Positions 26,614 through 35,272 of a stretch of 64,000 nt of DNA are shown piece after piece. Both the position numbers and the translations under genes were made by a program. The notes below the pieces were generated by a model. It worked only from the letters and a program-made list of their open reading frames with translations, made no database searches and was not told the DNA's origin. The DNA is from Bacteroidota bacterium (GTDB lineage Bacteria; Bacteroidota; Bacteroidia; Flavobacteriales_D; Crocinitomicaceae). Numbering within the stretch: position 1 is the stretch's first letter; each line of letters opens with the position of its first letter. Location of the stretch: NCBI GenBank assembly GCA_016866255.1, contig VGMY01000001.1:124001-188000 (forward strand). Reading direction: 5' to 3'.

Positions 26614-27588
26614 TTAGGTATTTTTATCGTAATTGGCCATCCATGCAGGACCTATGATCCGAAGTTCCGGACCGTAGGAGCGAACAAATTGAATCAGTTC
26701 CATGGTTGGAATGATGGTAAGGGTAATGGTGCCCACACCCCTTAGGTTTTTTTCAACCTTTTGAGAATCATGAATGGGATTAGCCGATAAAATTTTGGTT
26801 ACCAGAGGACTCGCTTGGAGGATAACGGTTTCTGTTTTGCCTTCCCTAAGTGGATAAACCCCGTACATATGGTTTAAAAAGTTATCGATGGTCGCACGTT
26901 CACAATTCCAAAATGAGCGTTGCAGTAGCACGGGTTCGTACATGCGATCTAAACCGAAGCACCTTGCACTGTTGTGCCCCTCGCTGAATCCAAAGACATA
27001 CCAGCGGTTGTCGAACTCGCGCACAAGGCAAGGATGTAAAACAACGGCCTTAAACGCTTCTTTACTGTACGAATAATGCACGAACGAAATCGGGATTCTT
27101 GCACGACAAGCCTGCAACAACAAATCCATGAATTCATAGCCTCTTGAGCGCGGTGGCTCCATGGTCTTTAATACAGGGAACCCTAAAGTGTTCTCCGGTT
27201 CTTCGATGCTGGTGGATAGTACCTTTTCCATAGCATGCCTCAATTTATCACCGAGTTCCGTTTTAAGCAAGCATTGAATGAGCACCAAGGACTCTTGAAG
27301 CAAGGAAGACTCTTCCCGCGTAAGGCGAATTCCGCTGATGGAAAAGGAATCATCTTCGTAGTAATACTCTTGCGTGGAAAAATTAAAAACAATCGGCGCA
27401 TCCAGACCCGCGGGACGCGGTTGCCTCATTTTCCCAAGGTCTTTCGAAATGGTTTCCTTAGAAACTTTAAGGCCTTCTCGTTCGCAAACCTCAATCATTC
27501 GTTTAATGGTAGGTTTGTGCAGGTCTTTTTGCAAAATCACGTGGTCGATGATTTGATACCTGCGCAAGGCATTTTTATTGATGGGCAT
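26614..27588 (-). CDS. WYL-domain transcriptional regulator
   Basis: 324 residues. The N-terminal 75 residues fit a winged helix (RYQIIDHVILQKDLHKPTIK ... SKETISKDLGKMR). A WYL domain follows from about 150: ISFVHYSYSKE, LHPCLVREFDNRWYVFGFSEG (the WYL motif reads WYV) and FGLDRMYEP, with a C-terminal WCX-like extension. WYL proteins bind nucleic acid or nucleotide ligands and often regulate DNA-damage or defence genes. Here it is flanked by two paralogous unknown proteins, one downstream and one divergent, which are its likely targets. Confidence 0.88.
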   Translation of the reverse strand: MPINKNALRRYQIIDHVILQKDLHKPTIKRMIEVCEREGLKVSKETISKDLGKMRQPRPAGLDAPIVFNFSTQEYYYEDDSFSISGIRLTREESSLLQESLVLIQCLLKTELGDKLRHAMEKVLSTSIEEPENTLGFPVLKTMEPPRSRGYEFMDLLLQACRARIPISFVHYSYSKEAFKAVVLHPCLVREFDNRWYVFGFSEGHNSARCFGLDRMYEPVLLQRSFWNCERATIDNFLNHMYGVYPLREGKTETVILQASPLVTKILSANPIHDSQKVEKNLRGVGTITLTIIPTMELIQFVRSYGPELRIIGPAWMANYDKNT

Positions 27589-27602
27589 CTGCTTTTTTTT
27601 GA

Positions 27603-27610
27603 CAAATATA
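27603..27610 (-). promoter_or_regulatory. Candidate -7 box (TATATTTG) of the WYL regulator
   Basis: Exact TAnnTTTG, 14 nt before the regulator ATG, in a very AT-rich divergent intergenic region. Confidence 0.5.
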
Positions 27611-27620
27611 CATTTTTTTT

Positions 27621-27633
27621 AATACTACGTATT
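27621..27633. promoter_or_regulatory. Candidate operator: inverted repeat AATAC-TAC-GTATT
   Basis: A 5-bp perfect inverted repeat with 3-bp spacer, with a half-site (AATACT) repeated 16 bp further on at 27637-27642. It sits just upstream of the regulator's -7 box and between the two divergent promoters, where an autoregulatory operator would be expected. Confidence 0.35.
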
Positions 27634-27673
27634 TAGAATACTGAGTCTTATTTTTAACTTTTTTTCATCCATA

Positions 27674-27681
27674 TACCTTTG
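27674..27681 (+). promoter_or_regulatory. Candidate -7 box (TACCTTTG) of the 27705 operon
   Basis: Exact TAnnTTTG, 23 nt before the ATG at 27705. Confidence 0.5.
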
Positions 27682-27704
27682 ATGCCTAACTTAAAAAAAT
27701 ACCT

Positions 27705-28181
27705 ATGGAAACGAACGTAAAAAAATCCTATGAACAAAGCATCAAGGAAAAGCAAGAAGAGCCAATTGTTCTCTTCAATCCTGAAGGAACGGATTATTCC
27801 CAATTGCTCAAGGTAAAAAGCATTGAATTTAACGACGAATACACCAGGATCGACTTTTTGTACAAGGCCTCTAATGAGTACATCAACGGTGGATGGATTC
27901 AGATGCACGACGAAGCCTTCATTCGACCGGTAGGAAGTGAAACCAAATACCGGTTAATTCAAGCGATTAACATTCCTATCGCGCCCAGTAAACTGCATTT
28001 TCAGCGTCAAGGACAATTGCACCGCTATACCCTCCTCTTTCCCGCTTTGCCTAAGACAACACAAAAAATCGACATCATTGAAAAAGAAGCTCCAGGGACC
28101 TATTTTAATTTCTACAACGTCGATTTTTCAACATGGATGACGATCCCCCATGCAGCCGATCAACGTATTTGCAGCAATTAA
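27705..28181 (+). CDS. Unknown protein, paralog of the gene at 26186
   Basis: 158 residues, no signal peptide. Residues 1-25 are charged (KKSYEQSIKEKQEE); from LFNPEGTDYSQLLKVKSIEF on it aligns with the 137-residue protein on the other side of the WYL regulator, ending FPALPKTTQKIDIIEKEAPGTYFNFYNVDF. Predicted mainly beta. Function unknown. First gene of a three-gene unit whose members are separated by only a few nucleotides. Confidence 0.68.
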   Translation: METNVKKSYEQSIKEKQEEPIVLFNPEGTDYSQLLKVKSIEFNDEYTRIDFLYKASNEYINGGWIQMHDEAFIRPVGSETKYRLIQAINIPIAPSKLHFQRQGQLHRYTLLFPALPKTTQKIDIIEKEAPGTYFNFYNVDFSTWMTIPHAADQRICSN

Positions 28182-28183
28182 TC

Positions 28184-28495
28184 ATGGTAACAGAACGCCA
28201 ACACCCTAGCCTAACACGTCTGCACCAAGCACATTTGTTAAGCCTTCGAGCACGGATGTTACTAAAGGAAAAAGAACTTCAGATCCTTGATCTGATTGAT
28301 CAGGGAAAATATGCTGCAGCAGTTGAAGAGAAAAACGCCTATCAAGAAGCAGCGAAACTGTTACTTGAAAGCCTCTATGTTTTAAAAAAGGAATTTGTTG
28401 ATTTGCCCGAACAAGAGCGAGAGCAAGAAATAGGAAGCGCACTCTTGCGGATTTTTCTCGAATTTGAAAATATAGAGCAAACCTTAATATTTTAA
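28184..28495 (+). CDS. Unknown small helical (coiled-coil) protein
   Basis: 103 residues from ATG 28184, two nucleotides after the preceding stop; the frame is open upstream but would overlap that gene. The sequence is rich in Leu, Glu, Lys and Gln (SLRARMLLKEKELQILDLIDQ, then EEKNAYQEAAKLLLESLYVL), so it is likely an all-helical or coiled-coil protein. No family recognised. Its tight spacing puts it in the WYL-associated operon. Confidence 0.62.
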   Translation: MVTERQHPSLTRLHQAHLLSLRARMLLKEKELQILDLIDQGKYAAAVEEKNAYQEAAKLLLESLYVLKKEFVDLPEQEREQEIGSALLRIFLEFENIEQTLIF

Positions 28496-28499
28496 ATGA

Positions 28500-28799
28500 A
28501 TGAATATGTGGAATTACGATCAACTTGAATACCGTGCCCAAAAATATGACCGCTTTGTAGAATATATTTTGGCTGAATATGGCTGTCTGAATCAATTTGA
28601 CAAATGGTCCTTAACCAAAGACCACTGCTATGAAATTCAACGCTTGTCATTTATCTTAGGAAAAATGGAAGTTTACATGAACGACCGTCAAGACATGGAA
28701 CAGGCCAATTTAGCCTTAAAATGGTTTGAAAAAGAATTCAATGAAACCTATGATATGAGCGATTTTAAACAATGGATGGCCGACAATCCCATGGGATAA
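28500..28799 (+). CDS. Unknown small acidic protein
   Basis: 99 residues, beginning MNMWNYDQLEYRAQKYDRFV; a second Met at residue 3 could also start it. Rich in aromatic residues and Asp/Glu, predicted mostly helical, with LALKWFEKEFNETYDMSDF near the end. No signal peptide, no family recognised. Third and last gene of the unit, 4 nt after its neighbour; an imperfect inverted repeat follows the stop. Confidence 0.62.
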   Translation: MNMWNYDQLEYRAQKYDRFVEYILAEYGCLNQFDKWSLTKDHCYEIQRLSFILGKMEVYMNDRQDMEQANLALKWFEKEFNETYDMSDFKQWMADNPMG

Positions 28800-28841
28800 G
28801 CGGTAAAAAGCCTTGGAAAGAATCCGGTAATCTTTTTCCGC
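28800..28841 (+). terminator. Possible terminator hairpin after the 27705 operon
   Basis: Arms GCGGTAAAAAG (28800-28810) and CTTTTTCCGC (28832-28841) pair with a single bulged T around a 21-nt loop. There is no clear T-run afterwards, so this is weak. Confidence 0.35.
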
Positions 28842-28871
28842 TTTGTTGGGGATTTGTTAATTAGCCTTGTG

Positions 28872-31625
28872 TTATTCAGGATTTTGCCCTGACTTCAGCC
28901 CCTGCCTTAGCTGCAAACCACCAACTCCGAGGAAGCTCAATACGAGCAATAGCGATCCAATTCCGCTTAGCGTACTTCCTGTGGAAAAGGATTTAGGCTC
29001 AAAACGCCAGACAATCTCGTGTTTTCCTGCGGGTACTTCCATACCCCGAAGCACGTAATTCACCGCACAATACTTGGCTTCTTTTCCGTCGATGGTACAG
29101 GTCCAACCCTCTGGATAGTAAATTTCACTGAATACCGCAAATCCTTTGTGGGCACTGTTAGCAACATAGGTTATTTCCTTGGTTCCGTATTGGGTCATTT
29201 CAATGCGGTCCGTGGAATCGGTGGCATAAGACTTATCCAAGGTCAAACCATTTGAGCTAACATCCACAATAGCTTGCCTCTTGGTGTTTAGCCGCCCCAA
29301 TCCCAACAATTCGTCGTCAGCAGACTTGACTTGTTCTATTTCGTTTACGAACCACGCATTTCCGTTGGCGTTGGGATTATACAGCGGAATATCGCTTCTT
29401 CGAGCCACTACATAACGCGTATTGAGCATGTTTAAAATTTGGCAGCTGTCGCTCAGTTGACCTCCGGTTATGCTTATCGTATCAAAAACCTCTTTCGCTT
29501 TCTCTTGCGGAATATCAATAACTTGGGCGTATTCCTGCAGTTTTGCCATTTTCAGTGCACCAATGGTGCTATTCGCTTTTTGCATTTCTTGCTGCATGTA
29601 AAAATCCACCATTTGTTGGTAGCGCTTGACTTTGGCTCCGTGGTACCCCCCCACCGACTTGTGAAAGAAACTCGTAACCGTTTCGTTGAAGGGATTCTCG
29701 AAGGTAAAAACGCGATAATTGGAACGCAATTGTGTTACCGTAAATTGCGCCATGAGATTTAACAGTTCGTCGCTCACAGCTCCATAAGTTTGATTTGTGG
29801 CCAGTGCAGTTTTTACACGTGCCGTTTGTTGTGCGAAAGAGGGGATTTTCATGCGCTCTTTTTCTAGTATGTGTAAGTCTGACCGCTCCGGTAAATAAGG
29901 AATTTGTCCGTCACTCTTCGCCTCGTATTTTTCGTATACCCCCCCTTCTTCTTCGTTGCTCAAATACCGCTTCGCCACTCCGATTTCGTCCACAACCACC
30001 AAGAGTCCAAAACCAATAACCCATGCAAGAGCATTTTTAGGGTATGCCATGAATAGTAACAAGAGAGCGGCACTTGCTGCGGAAAACAACAAAGATCGAA
30101 GGGCATCTGCTTGATAAATTACCTGACGTACATTGATAAGTTCACCTTTCATCCCTTCGATCATTGCTAATTGACCTGAATCCTTTGTGGTTTTTGTGGC
30201 ATCGTTGAATTGCTGCACCTCTTCGGTGGTAACAAAGGATCCTGACAAGGAGGGAACGGCGTACAGAACAATCGTCAAGGCAAACAAGCTCCCTACAACT
30301 CCGTAGCGGAAATTTTTAGCGGTTGGAAGGCCATCGCCTTTCCAAAGGTGGTTAAGTAAGAGCATTCCCATCATAGGAACCATCACTTGAAGCACCACCA
30401 GAATCATCTTCGTATCCCGAAATTTATTGTAGAGTGGAAAATGATCAATAAACCAAAAATTAAGCCCTCCTGATTTCAGGGATAACATCACGCACAGCGC
30501 TGCTAAAAATGCCGCAGGAAAACGCAACCCGTCTTTCAACAACAACAAAGAGGCAAAAAATAGAAAAATCCCCACGGCCCCCAGGTAAATAGCTCCCCCG
30601 CTGAACAGCTGTCCTCCCCAGTATTGGTTAAATTGTCCGATTTGATCCGCATAGTTGGGGTCGTTAAGCGCCGCCATAGCTTCCTCATTGTTGGCAATAT
30701 ACCCTCCTGATCCTCCTTTGGCATTTGGAATAAACAACGACAAGGCCTCGCCGGGACCAAAATTATATTCTAAAATGTAACTTTTATCCAACCCGGAGCG
30801 CGCTTTTGATTCTTTGGGGGTACCTTTTGGAGTCACCGAAATATCCGAATCTCCGCGCGTTGAATATTGGGCATATTCATAAGTTGTGAGTAAATTACTC
30901 GCCGAAGGCAATACGGCAACGATTCCGGCAATCATCAATGCTCCTGCAACCTTGGCAAGTTCTTTTCCCTTCTTTTCAACCAACAATCGAATTCCTTCTC
31001 CCAGGGCTACTACGCCGAGCATTATCAGAAGGTAATAGCTTATTTGAAAATGGTTAGCGCTGAGGTTGAGGGCTAAAAAAAATGCAAAAACCGTACTTCC
31101 CCAAAGCCATTTTCCCCGAGTTGCCAAAAGAAGCCCCCCAAGCGTTGGAGCCATGAACGAAACCGCATTAACCTTGGTGAGATGACCTGCCCCAAGGTAT
31201 AGAATGTTGAAGGAGGCAAATCCGAAGGCCAAGGCCCCAACAATGGCAATCCAAGGTTGGATGCGCAAACACATTCCGAGGATATAAAATCCGAACATGG
31301 TCACAAATAAAATGCCAACAGGAACGGGCAACCCAAGCCGAAGTGCCTCCCCTATTTTCGCCATGAAATTTGCCCCGTGTTTTACGCTGATTTGATAAGC
31401 GGGCATACCGCTAAACATCCCATTCGTCCATAGTGCCTCATCGTTATTCAACAAGCGAAAGTCGGTAATTTCCTTCGCTGCTCCCTGGTATTGCTTTACA
31501 TCCGACTGAATCAATTGATTTCCCTCCCAGACGGGAGAGAAATACACAGCTGCAAAAATCAAAAATATAGCAACTGCGACCAAGTGCGGAATTAATTCCT
31601 TTAACTTGAATTTCATCTTTATCAT
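28872..31625 (-). CDS. YfhO family membrane protein
   Basis: About 917 residues from the ATG at 31625; an ATG at 31616 (MKFKLKELIPHL) is equally plausible, while the longer frame would overlap the regulator upstream. About twelve membrane segments, the early QSDVKQYQGAAKEI and NNDEALWTNGMFSGMPAYQI region and a C-terminal periplasmic domain ending FSEIYYPEGWTCTIDGKEAKYCAVNYVLRGMEVPAGKHEIVWRF-type residues are typical of YfhO/GT-C-like proteins of Bacteroidota. B. subtilis YfhO is implicated in lipoteichoic acid glycosylation; the substrate here is unknown. Confidence 0.88.
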   Translation of the reverse strand: MIKMKFKLKELIPHLVAVAIFLIFAAVYFSPVWEGNQLIQSDVKQYQGAAKEITDFRLLNNDEALWTNGMFSGMPAYQISVKHGANFMAKIGEALRLGLPVPVGILFVTMFGFYILGMCLRIQPWIAIVGALAFGFASFNILYLGAGHLTKVNAVSFMAPTLGGLLLATRGKWLWGSTVFAFFLALNLSANHFQISYYLLIMLGVVALGEGIRLLVEKKGKELAKVAGALMIAGIVAVLPSASNLLTTYEYAQYSTRGDSDISVTPKGTPKESKARSGLDKSYILEYNFGPGEALSLFIPNAKGGSGGYIANNEEAMAALNDPNYADQIGQFNQYWGGQLFSGGAIYLGAVGIFLFFASLLLLKDGLRFPAAFLAALCVMLSLKSGGLNFWFIDHFPLYNKFRDTKMILVVLQVMVPMMGMLLLNHLWKGDGLPTAKNFRYGVVGSLFALTIVLYAVPSLSGSFVTTEEVQQFNDATKTTKDSGQLAMIEGMKGELINVRQVIYQADALRSLLFSAASAALLLLFMAYPKNALAWVIGFGLLVVVDEIGVAKRYLSNEEEGGVYEKYEAKSDGQIPYLPERSDLHILEKERMKIPSFAQQTARVKTALATNQTYGAVSDELLNLMAQFTVTQLRSNYRVFTFENPFNETVTSFFHKSVGGYHGAKVKRYQQMVDFYMQQEMQKANSTIGALKMAKLQEYAQVIDIPQEKAKEVFDTISITGGQLSDSCQILNMLNTRYVVARRSDIPLYNPNANGNAWFVNEIEQVKSADDELLGLGRLNTKRQAIVDVSSNGLTLDKSYATDSTDRIEMTQYGTKEITYVANSAHKGFAVFSEIYYPEGWTCTIDGKEAKYCAVNYVLRGMEVPAGKHEIVWRFEPKSFSTGSTLSGIGSLLLVLSFLGVGGLQLRQGLKSGQNPE

Positions 31626-31626
31626 A

Positions 31627-32790
31627 TTATTGCGGGTTTGCATAACGTTGAACTTCCTTCTCTGAAATTTCTTCGCCACATAAAATTACCAATCGTTCCA
31701 ATACGTTGCGCAACTCGCGGATATTTCCCGACCAATTTATGGATTTCAGTGCTTCTACCGCTTTAGGAGTTAACTTTTTTAAGGGGATGCCCTGTTCGGC
31801 ACAAACATTCCCCATAAAATAATCGCACAATTCGGGGATATCCTCAAGACGGTCGTTTAATGCAGGCACCGCGATGGGTATTACTGCCAAACGGTGAAAG
31901 AGGTCTTCTCGAAATTGACCCTGTGCAATGGCTTCCCGTAAATTTTTATTCGTGGCTGCAATCACTCGACAGTCTACTTTTATGTCTTTTTCTCCCCCTA
32001 CCCGCTGAATCACTTTCTCTTGCAAGGCTCTCAACACCTTCGACTGAGCATTTAAGGGCATATCTCCGATTTCATCTAAGAACAACGTTCCGCCGGAGGC
32101 AAGCTCGAATTTCCCTTTTTTTTCTTTTATCGCGCTGGTAAAAGAACCTTTCTCATGACCAAACAGTTCGCTTTCGACAAGTTCGGACGGGATAGCTGCA
32201 CAATTCACCTCGACAAAGGGGGCTTTGCACCTCGGCGACTGTTCATGCAAACTTCTTGCAACTAACTCCTTGCCGCTACCATTCGGACCGCTAATTAACA
32301 CGCGCGCATCGGAAGGCGCCACTTTGCGGATCATTTCCTGAACTTCAAAAATGGCTGGTGTACTACCCACCATGCTGCTGCCCATGATTTTTTTAATGCT
32401 TGAGTTAAGTGCAGCATTCGACCGCAAAAGCTGACCTTTTTCATTGACGTGCTGAATAGATACGAGGATGCGATTCAAATTCAACGGCTTTTCAATAAAG
32501 TCATAAGCGCCAAGGCGTAAAGCTTTTACGGCCATTTCAATAGAGCCATGACCGGACATAACGATGGTTTCAACGGAAATTCCTTTTTCTCGAATTGCTT
32601 CCATAAGGTCGATGCCGTCCATTTTCGGCATTTTTATGTCGCACAACAAAACATCAAAGGAGGAATGAACCAAGCGGGATAGTGCTTCTGCCCCATCCTC
32701 AGCCTCTTCAACCTCATGGCCCTCCATTTCGAGGACATCCCGAATTACCCTGCGTATTGAACGGTCGTCATCGGTGACAAGGATTCTCAT
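31627..32790 (-). CDS. Sigma-54-type response regulator lacking a DNA-binding domain
   Basis: 387 residues. Receiver domain with Asp7-Asp9, phosphoacceptor Asp51 (LLCDIKMPKMDG) and Lys101. AAA+ domain with Walker A GPNGSGKE (168-175) and Walker B TLFLDE (235-240). The loop that contacts sigma-54, normally GAFTGA, reads GSFTSA (215-220). The protein ends soon after NIRELRNVLERL with no Fis-type HTH, so it cannot bind an enhancer by itself. Family members in Bacteroidota with GSFTSA do exist as I recall. ATGA overlap with pcm; 1-nt gap to yfhO. Confidence 0.9.
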   Translation of the reverse strand: MRILVTDDDRSIRRVIRDVLEMEGHEVEEAEDGAEALSRLVHSSFDVLLCDIKMPKMDGIDLMEAIREKGISVETIVMSGHGSIEMAVKALRLGAYDFIEKPLNLNRILVSIQHVNEKGQLLRSNAALNSSIKKIMGSSMVGSTPAIFEVQEMIRKVAPSDARVLISGPNGSGKELVARSLHEQSPRCKAPFVEVNCAAIPSELVESELFGHEKGSFTSAIKEKKGKFELASGGTLFLDEIGDMPLNAQSKVLRALQEKVIQRVGGEKDIKVDCRVIAATNKNLREAIAQGQFREDLFHRLAVIPIAVPALNDRLEDIPELCDYFMGNVCAEQGIPLKKLTPKAVEALKSINWSGNIRELRNVLERLVILCGEEISEKEVQRYANPQ

Positions 32791-33458
32791 TTCTCAGAAG
32801 TTTTAATCGATACTTTCTGCTCTAACATCGGAACAAATTTAAACGTTCCGAATTGTTGCTCGTAAAATTGCGTATTGCTTTGACGAATGATCTTGAGCAT
32901 TTTTTGCTCGGCACCCTCTCCTACCGGAATAACCATAATACCACCTATTGCCAATTGTTTTTTCAATTCGGTTGGAATTTCTGGAGCCCCGCAAGTAACA
33001 ATAATGCGTTCAAATGGAGCATAGCTAGGCCAACCCAAAAAACCGTCGCCGTAACGCAGCCGGGCATCATAATTCAGGTGCTTGATGACCGATCCCGCCT
33101 TTAAATGGAGCTCCTGGTATCGCTCTATCGAATATACTTTCGTGCCAAGAGCGCATAAAATCGCGGTTTGAAAACCAGAACCCGTTCCAATTTCAAGCAC
33201 TTTCATGTTGGATTTCACCTCCAAGAGTTCTGTCTGGAAAGCTACGGTATAAGGATGTGAAATGGTTTGCCCTGAACCTATTTGAAAGGCAGCATTCGTG
33301 TAGGCTAAGTCGTCCAGCGCCAAATCCATGAAAAAGTGTCTTGGAACCGAATAAAAAGCGTCCAAAACCGCTTGGGTCTGGATCCCCATTTGTTTCAATT
33401 CTGCAATTAAAAGTTTTCGTTTACCCTGGTGGCGGTAGGTATCTTTCAAATGGTCCAT
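32787..33458 (-). CDS. pcm: Protein-L-isoaspartate O-methyltransferase
   Basis: About 223 residues. Landmarks: FMDLALDDLAYTNAAFQIGSGQTISHPY, the SAM motif VLEIGTGSGFQTAILCAL, and FERIIVTCGAPEIPTEL. It methylates isoaspartyl residues in ageing proteins to allow their repair. The frame opens with GTG at 33464, but ATG 33458 (MDHLKDTYRHQG) starts right before conserved sequence and leaves space after the TAnnTTTG box. Confidence 0.96.
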   Translation of the reverse strand: MDHLKDTYRHQGKRKLLIAELKQMGIQTQAVLDAFYSVPRHFFMDLALDDLAYTNAAFQIGSGQTISHPYTVAFQTELLEVKSNMKVLEIGTGSGFQTAILCALGTKVYSIERYQELHLKAGSVIKHLNYDARLRYGDGFLGWPSYAPFERIIVTCGAPEIPTELKKQLAIGGIMVIPVGEGAEQKMLKIIRQSNTQFYEQQFGTFKFVPMLEQKVSIKTSEK

Positions 33459-33466
33459 GCTCACGG

Positions 33467-33474
33467 CAAAAGTA
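33467..33474 (-). promoter_or_regulatory. Candidate -7 box (TACTTTTG) of pcm
   Basis: Exact TAnnTTTG; 8 nt before ATG 33458 and only 2 nt before GTG 33464. Confidence 0.5.
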
Positions 33475-33505
33475 AAGGATAAAGGGCAGTTTTCACGATT
33501 TTAAC

Positions 33506-33513
33506 TACCTTTG
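33506..33513 (+). promoter_or_regulatory. Candidate -7 box (TACCTTTG) of the epimerase gene
   Basis: Exact TAnnTTTG; 9 nt before ATG 33523 and 21 nt before ATG 33535. Confidence 0.5.
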
Positions 33514-33534
33514 TTTTGAACAATGGTACGTGAA

Positions 33535-34500
33535 ATGAAGATTCTTGTCACCGGAGGGGCAGGTTTTATCGGTTCTAATTTGTGCGAAGCGCTATTAAAA
33601 GATTCGCAGCACGTAGTTTGCCTGGATAATTTTCTTACGGGGAAAAAAGAAAATCTTGAAAATTGCTTTGCTCATGCCAAATTCACCTTCATTCATGGGG
33701 ATATTTGCAACATGGAAGACTGCCAAAGGGCAATGAGCGGATGCGAGGCAGTGGTTCATCTTGCAGCCCTTGGTTCCGTTCCGCGGTCAATTGACGACCC
33801 TGTAACGGCCAATCGAATCAATACCGATGGATTTTTAAATATCCTGCAGACTGCGACAGAAATGCAAATTCAGCGCTTCGTATTTGCCGCAAGTTCTTCT
33901 ACCTACGGCGATTCACAAGAATTGCCAAAAGTAGAGGAGCGCATCGGTAAGCCGCTGTCCCCTTACGCAGTCGGTAAATATGTCAATGAACTCTATGCCC
34001 ATGTATATCACAAGAATTATGACTTCCCCTACATCGGGCTGCGCTATTTCAATGTTTTTGGCAAGCGACAAGACCCCAATGGCGCTTACGCTGCAGTCAT
34101 TCCAAAATTCATTCAAGAATTTCTTGACGGAAGGAGTCCGCTTATTCACGGAGACGGGAGCAATACTCGGGACTTTACCCATGTTGAAAATGTAATCGAT
34201 GCAACCCTAAAAGCGCTCTTCAACGAAAGCAATGAAGCAAAAAATCAAATTTATAACGTTGCGTACGGAACAAGCACAAACTTGAACCAACTCGCTGATT
34301 ATATAAAAACAGCCATCCTGCATCGTCAACCCGATCGAGAATTGCCCGCAATTAAATACGGTCCATTTCGTCAGGGAGATATCCCCCATTCCGTGGCGTC
34401 GATTGATAAAATCAAGCACATGCTTGGCTACACTCCCCTAATTAGCGTTCAAGAAGGCATTCAAAAAACGGTGGATTGGATGCTCAATTCAGAGAGCTAA
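33535..34500 (+). CDS. NAD-dependent epimerase, WbpP/TviC-like UDP-HexNAc 4-epimerase
   Basis: About 321 residues from ATG 33535 (MKILVTGGAGFIGSNL); ATG 33523 is in frame and possible. Extended SDR with the TGGAGFIGSN cofactor loop, SSSTYGD, the active-site YAVGK and LRYFNVFGKRQDPNGAYAAVIPKF. These segments closely match the WbpP/TviC group, which interconverts UDP-GlcNAc and UDP-GalNAc (or the uronic forms) for surface polysaccharides. It may feed the glycan operon at 1-8 kb although it is not linked to it. 12-bp 3' overlap with xth. Confidence 0.9.
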   Translation: MKILVTGGAGFIGSNLCEALLKDSQHVVCLDNFLTGKKENLENCFAHAKFTFIHGDICNMEDCQRAMSGCEAVVHLAALGSVPRSIDDPVTANRINTDGFLNILQTATEMQIQRFVFAASSSTYGDSQELPKVEERIGKPLSPYAVGKYVNELYAHVYHKNYDFPYIGLRYFNVFGKRQDPNGAYAAVIPKFIQEFLDGRSPLIHGDGSNTRDFTHVENVIDATLKALFNESNEAKNQIYNVAYGTSTNLNQLADYIKTAILHRQPDRELPAIKYGPFRQGDIPHSVASIDKIKHMLGYTPLISVQEGIQKTVDWMLNSES

Positions 34501-35253
34501 TTCTATTCCCACAGGGCAATGGTCTGAGCCATGAATTTCGTTATGTATGGTGGCGTCCTTTAAACTCATCAAAAGGTGCGTTGACATTAAAAAATAATCG
34601 ATCCTCCAGCCAATATTGTTCTGTCGCGCGCCCGCTCGGTAACTCCACCACGAATACTTCGCTGTTTCGGGATGCTTGTAGCGGAAGGTATCCACGAAAC
34701 CTGTAGCGACAAATCCTTCCATTCCATCTATCTCCTCCTGCATGTATCCGGCCGCCTTGTTGTAGTTTTCTTTGGGTCGGGCCAAATCAAGGGGCTTATG
34801 CGCTACGTTGAAATCACCACATACCACGACAGGCTTATTGCTTTCGAGGCCTTTTAGATAAGCTAAAAAATCGCGATCCCAAGTCTGTCGGTAACCGAGA
34901 CGGGCCAATTCACTCCCTGAATTCGGAACGTAAACCGTAACGAGATAAAATGCATCAAATTCAGCGCAAACGATCCTTCCTTCGCGATCGTGTTCCTCCA
35001 TACCCATCCCATAGCTAACATTCAAAGGTTTGTGTTTCGTGCAAATCGCCGTTCCTGAATAACCCTTGCGCTCAGCCTCGTTGGCATAAATTTCGTATTG
35101 CTGTAATGCGCTCATCACTTCCTTGACCTGTTCTACCGTAGCCTTCGTTTCTTGCAGGCAGAAAATATCAGGATTTAGCTGCTGAATGTCTTGGACAAAA
35201 GTCTTCGCCGTAATGGCTCGTATCCCGTTAACGTTGAAAGATATAATATGCAT
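34489..35253 (-). CDS. xth: Exodeoxyribonuclease III
   Basis: About 254 residues from ATG 35253 (MHIISFNVNGIRA). EEP-family nuclease: LQETKA (metal Glu), VYVPNSG, VVCGDFNVAHKPLDLARPK, YSWWSYRAGARQNNIGWRIDYFL and the terminal GSDHCPV. It cleaves abasic sites and degrades 3' ends in base excision repair. The longer frame adds residues without conservation. Only a 19-nt gap separates it from the GIN-domain gene upstream, so both are probably on one transcript. Confidence 0.96.
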   Translation of the reverse strand: MHIISFNVNGIRAITAKTFVQDIQQLNPDIFCLQETKATVEQVKEVMSALQQYEIYANEAERKGYSGTAICTKHKPLNVSYGMGMEEHDREGRIVCAEFDAFYLVTVYVPNSGSELARLGYRQTWDRDFLAYLKGLESNKPVVVCGDFNVAHKPLDLARPKENYNKAAGYMQEEIDGMEGFVATGFVDTFRYKHPETAKYSWWSYRAGARQNNIGWRIDYFLMSTHLLMSLKDATIHNEIHGSDHCPVGIELAL

Positions 35254-35272
35254 CTTGTTGGTTTTAAATTGG

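Noticed and set aside
26186-28799. A complete antiphage system built around the WYL regulator
   Set aside because: No nuclease, helicase, NTPase, toxin or membrane effector was seen among the neighbours; kept only as an unknown locus.
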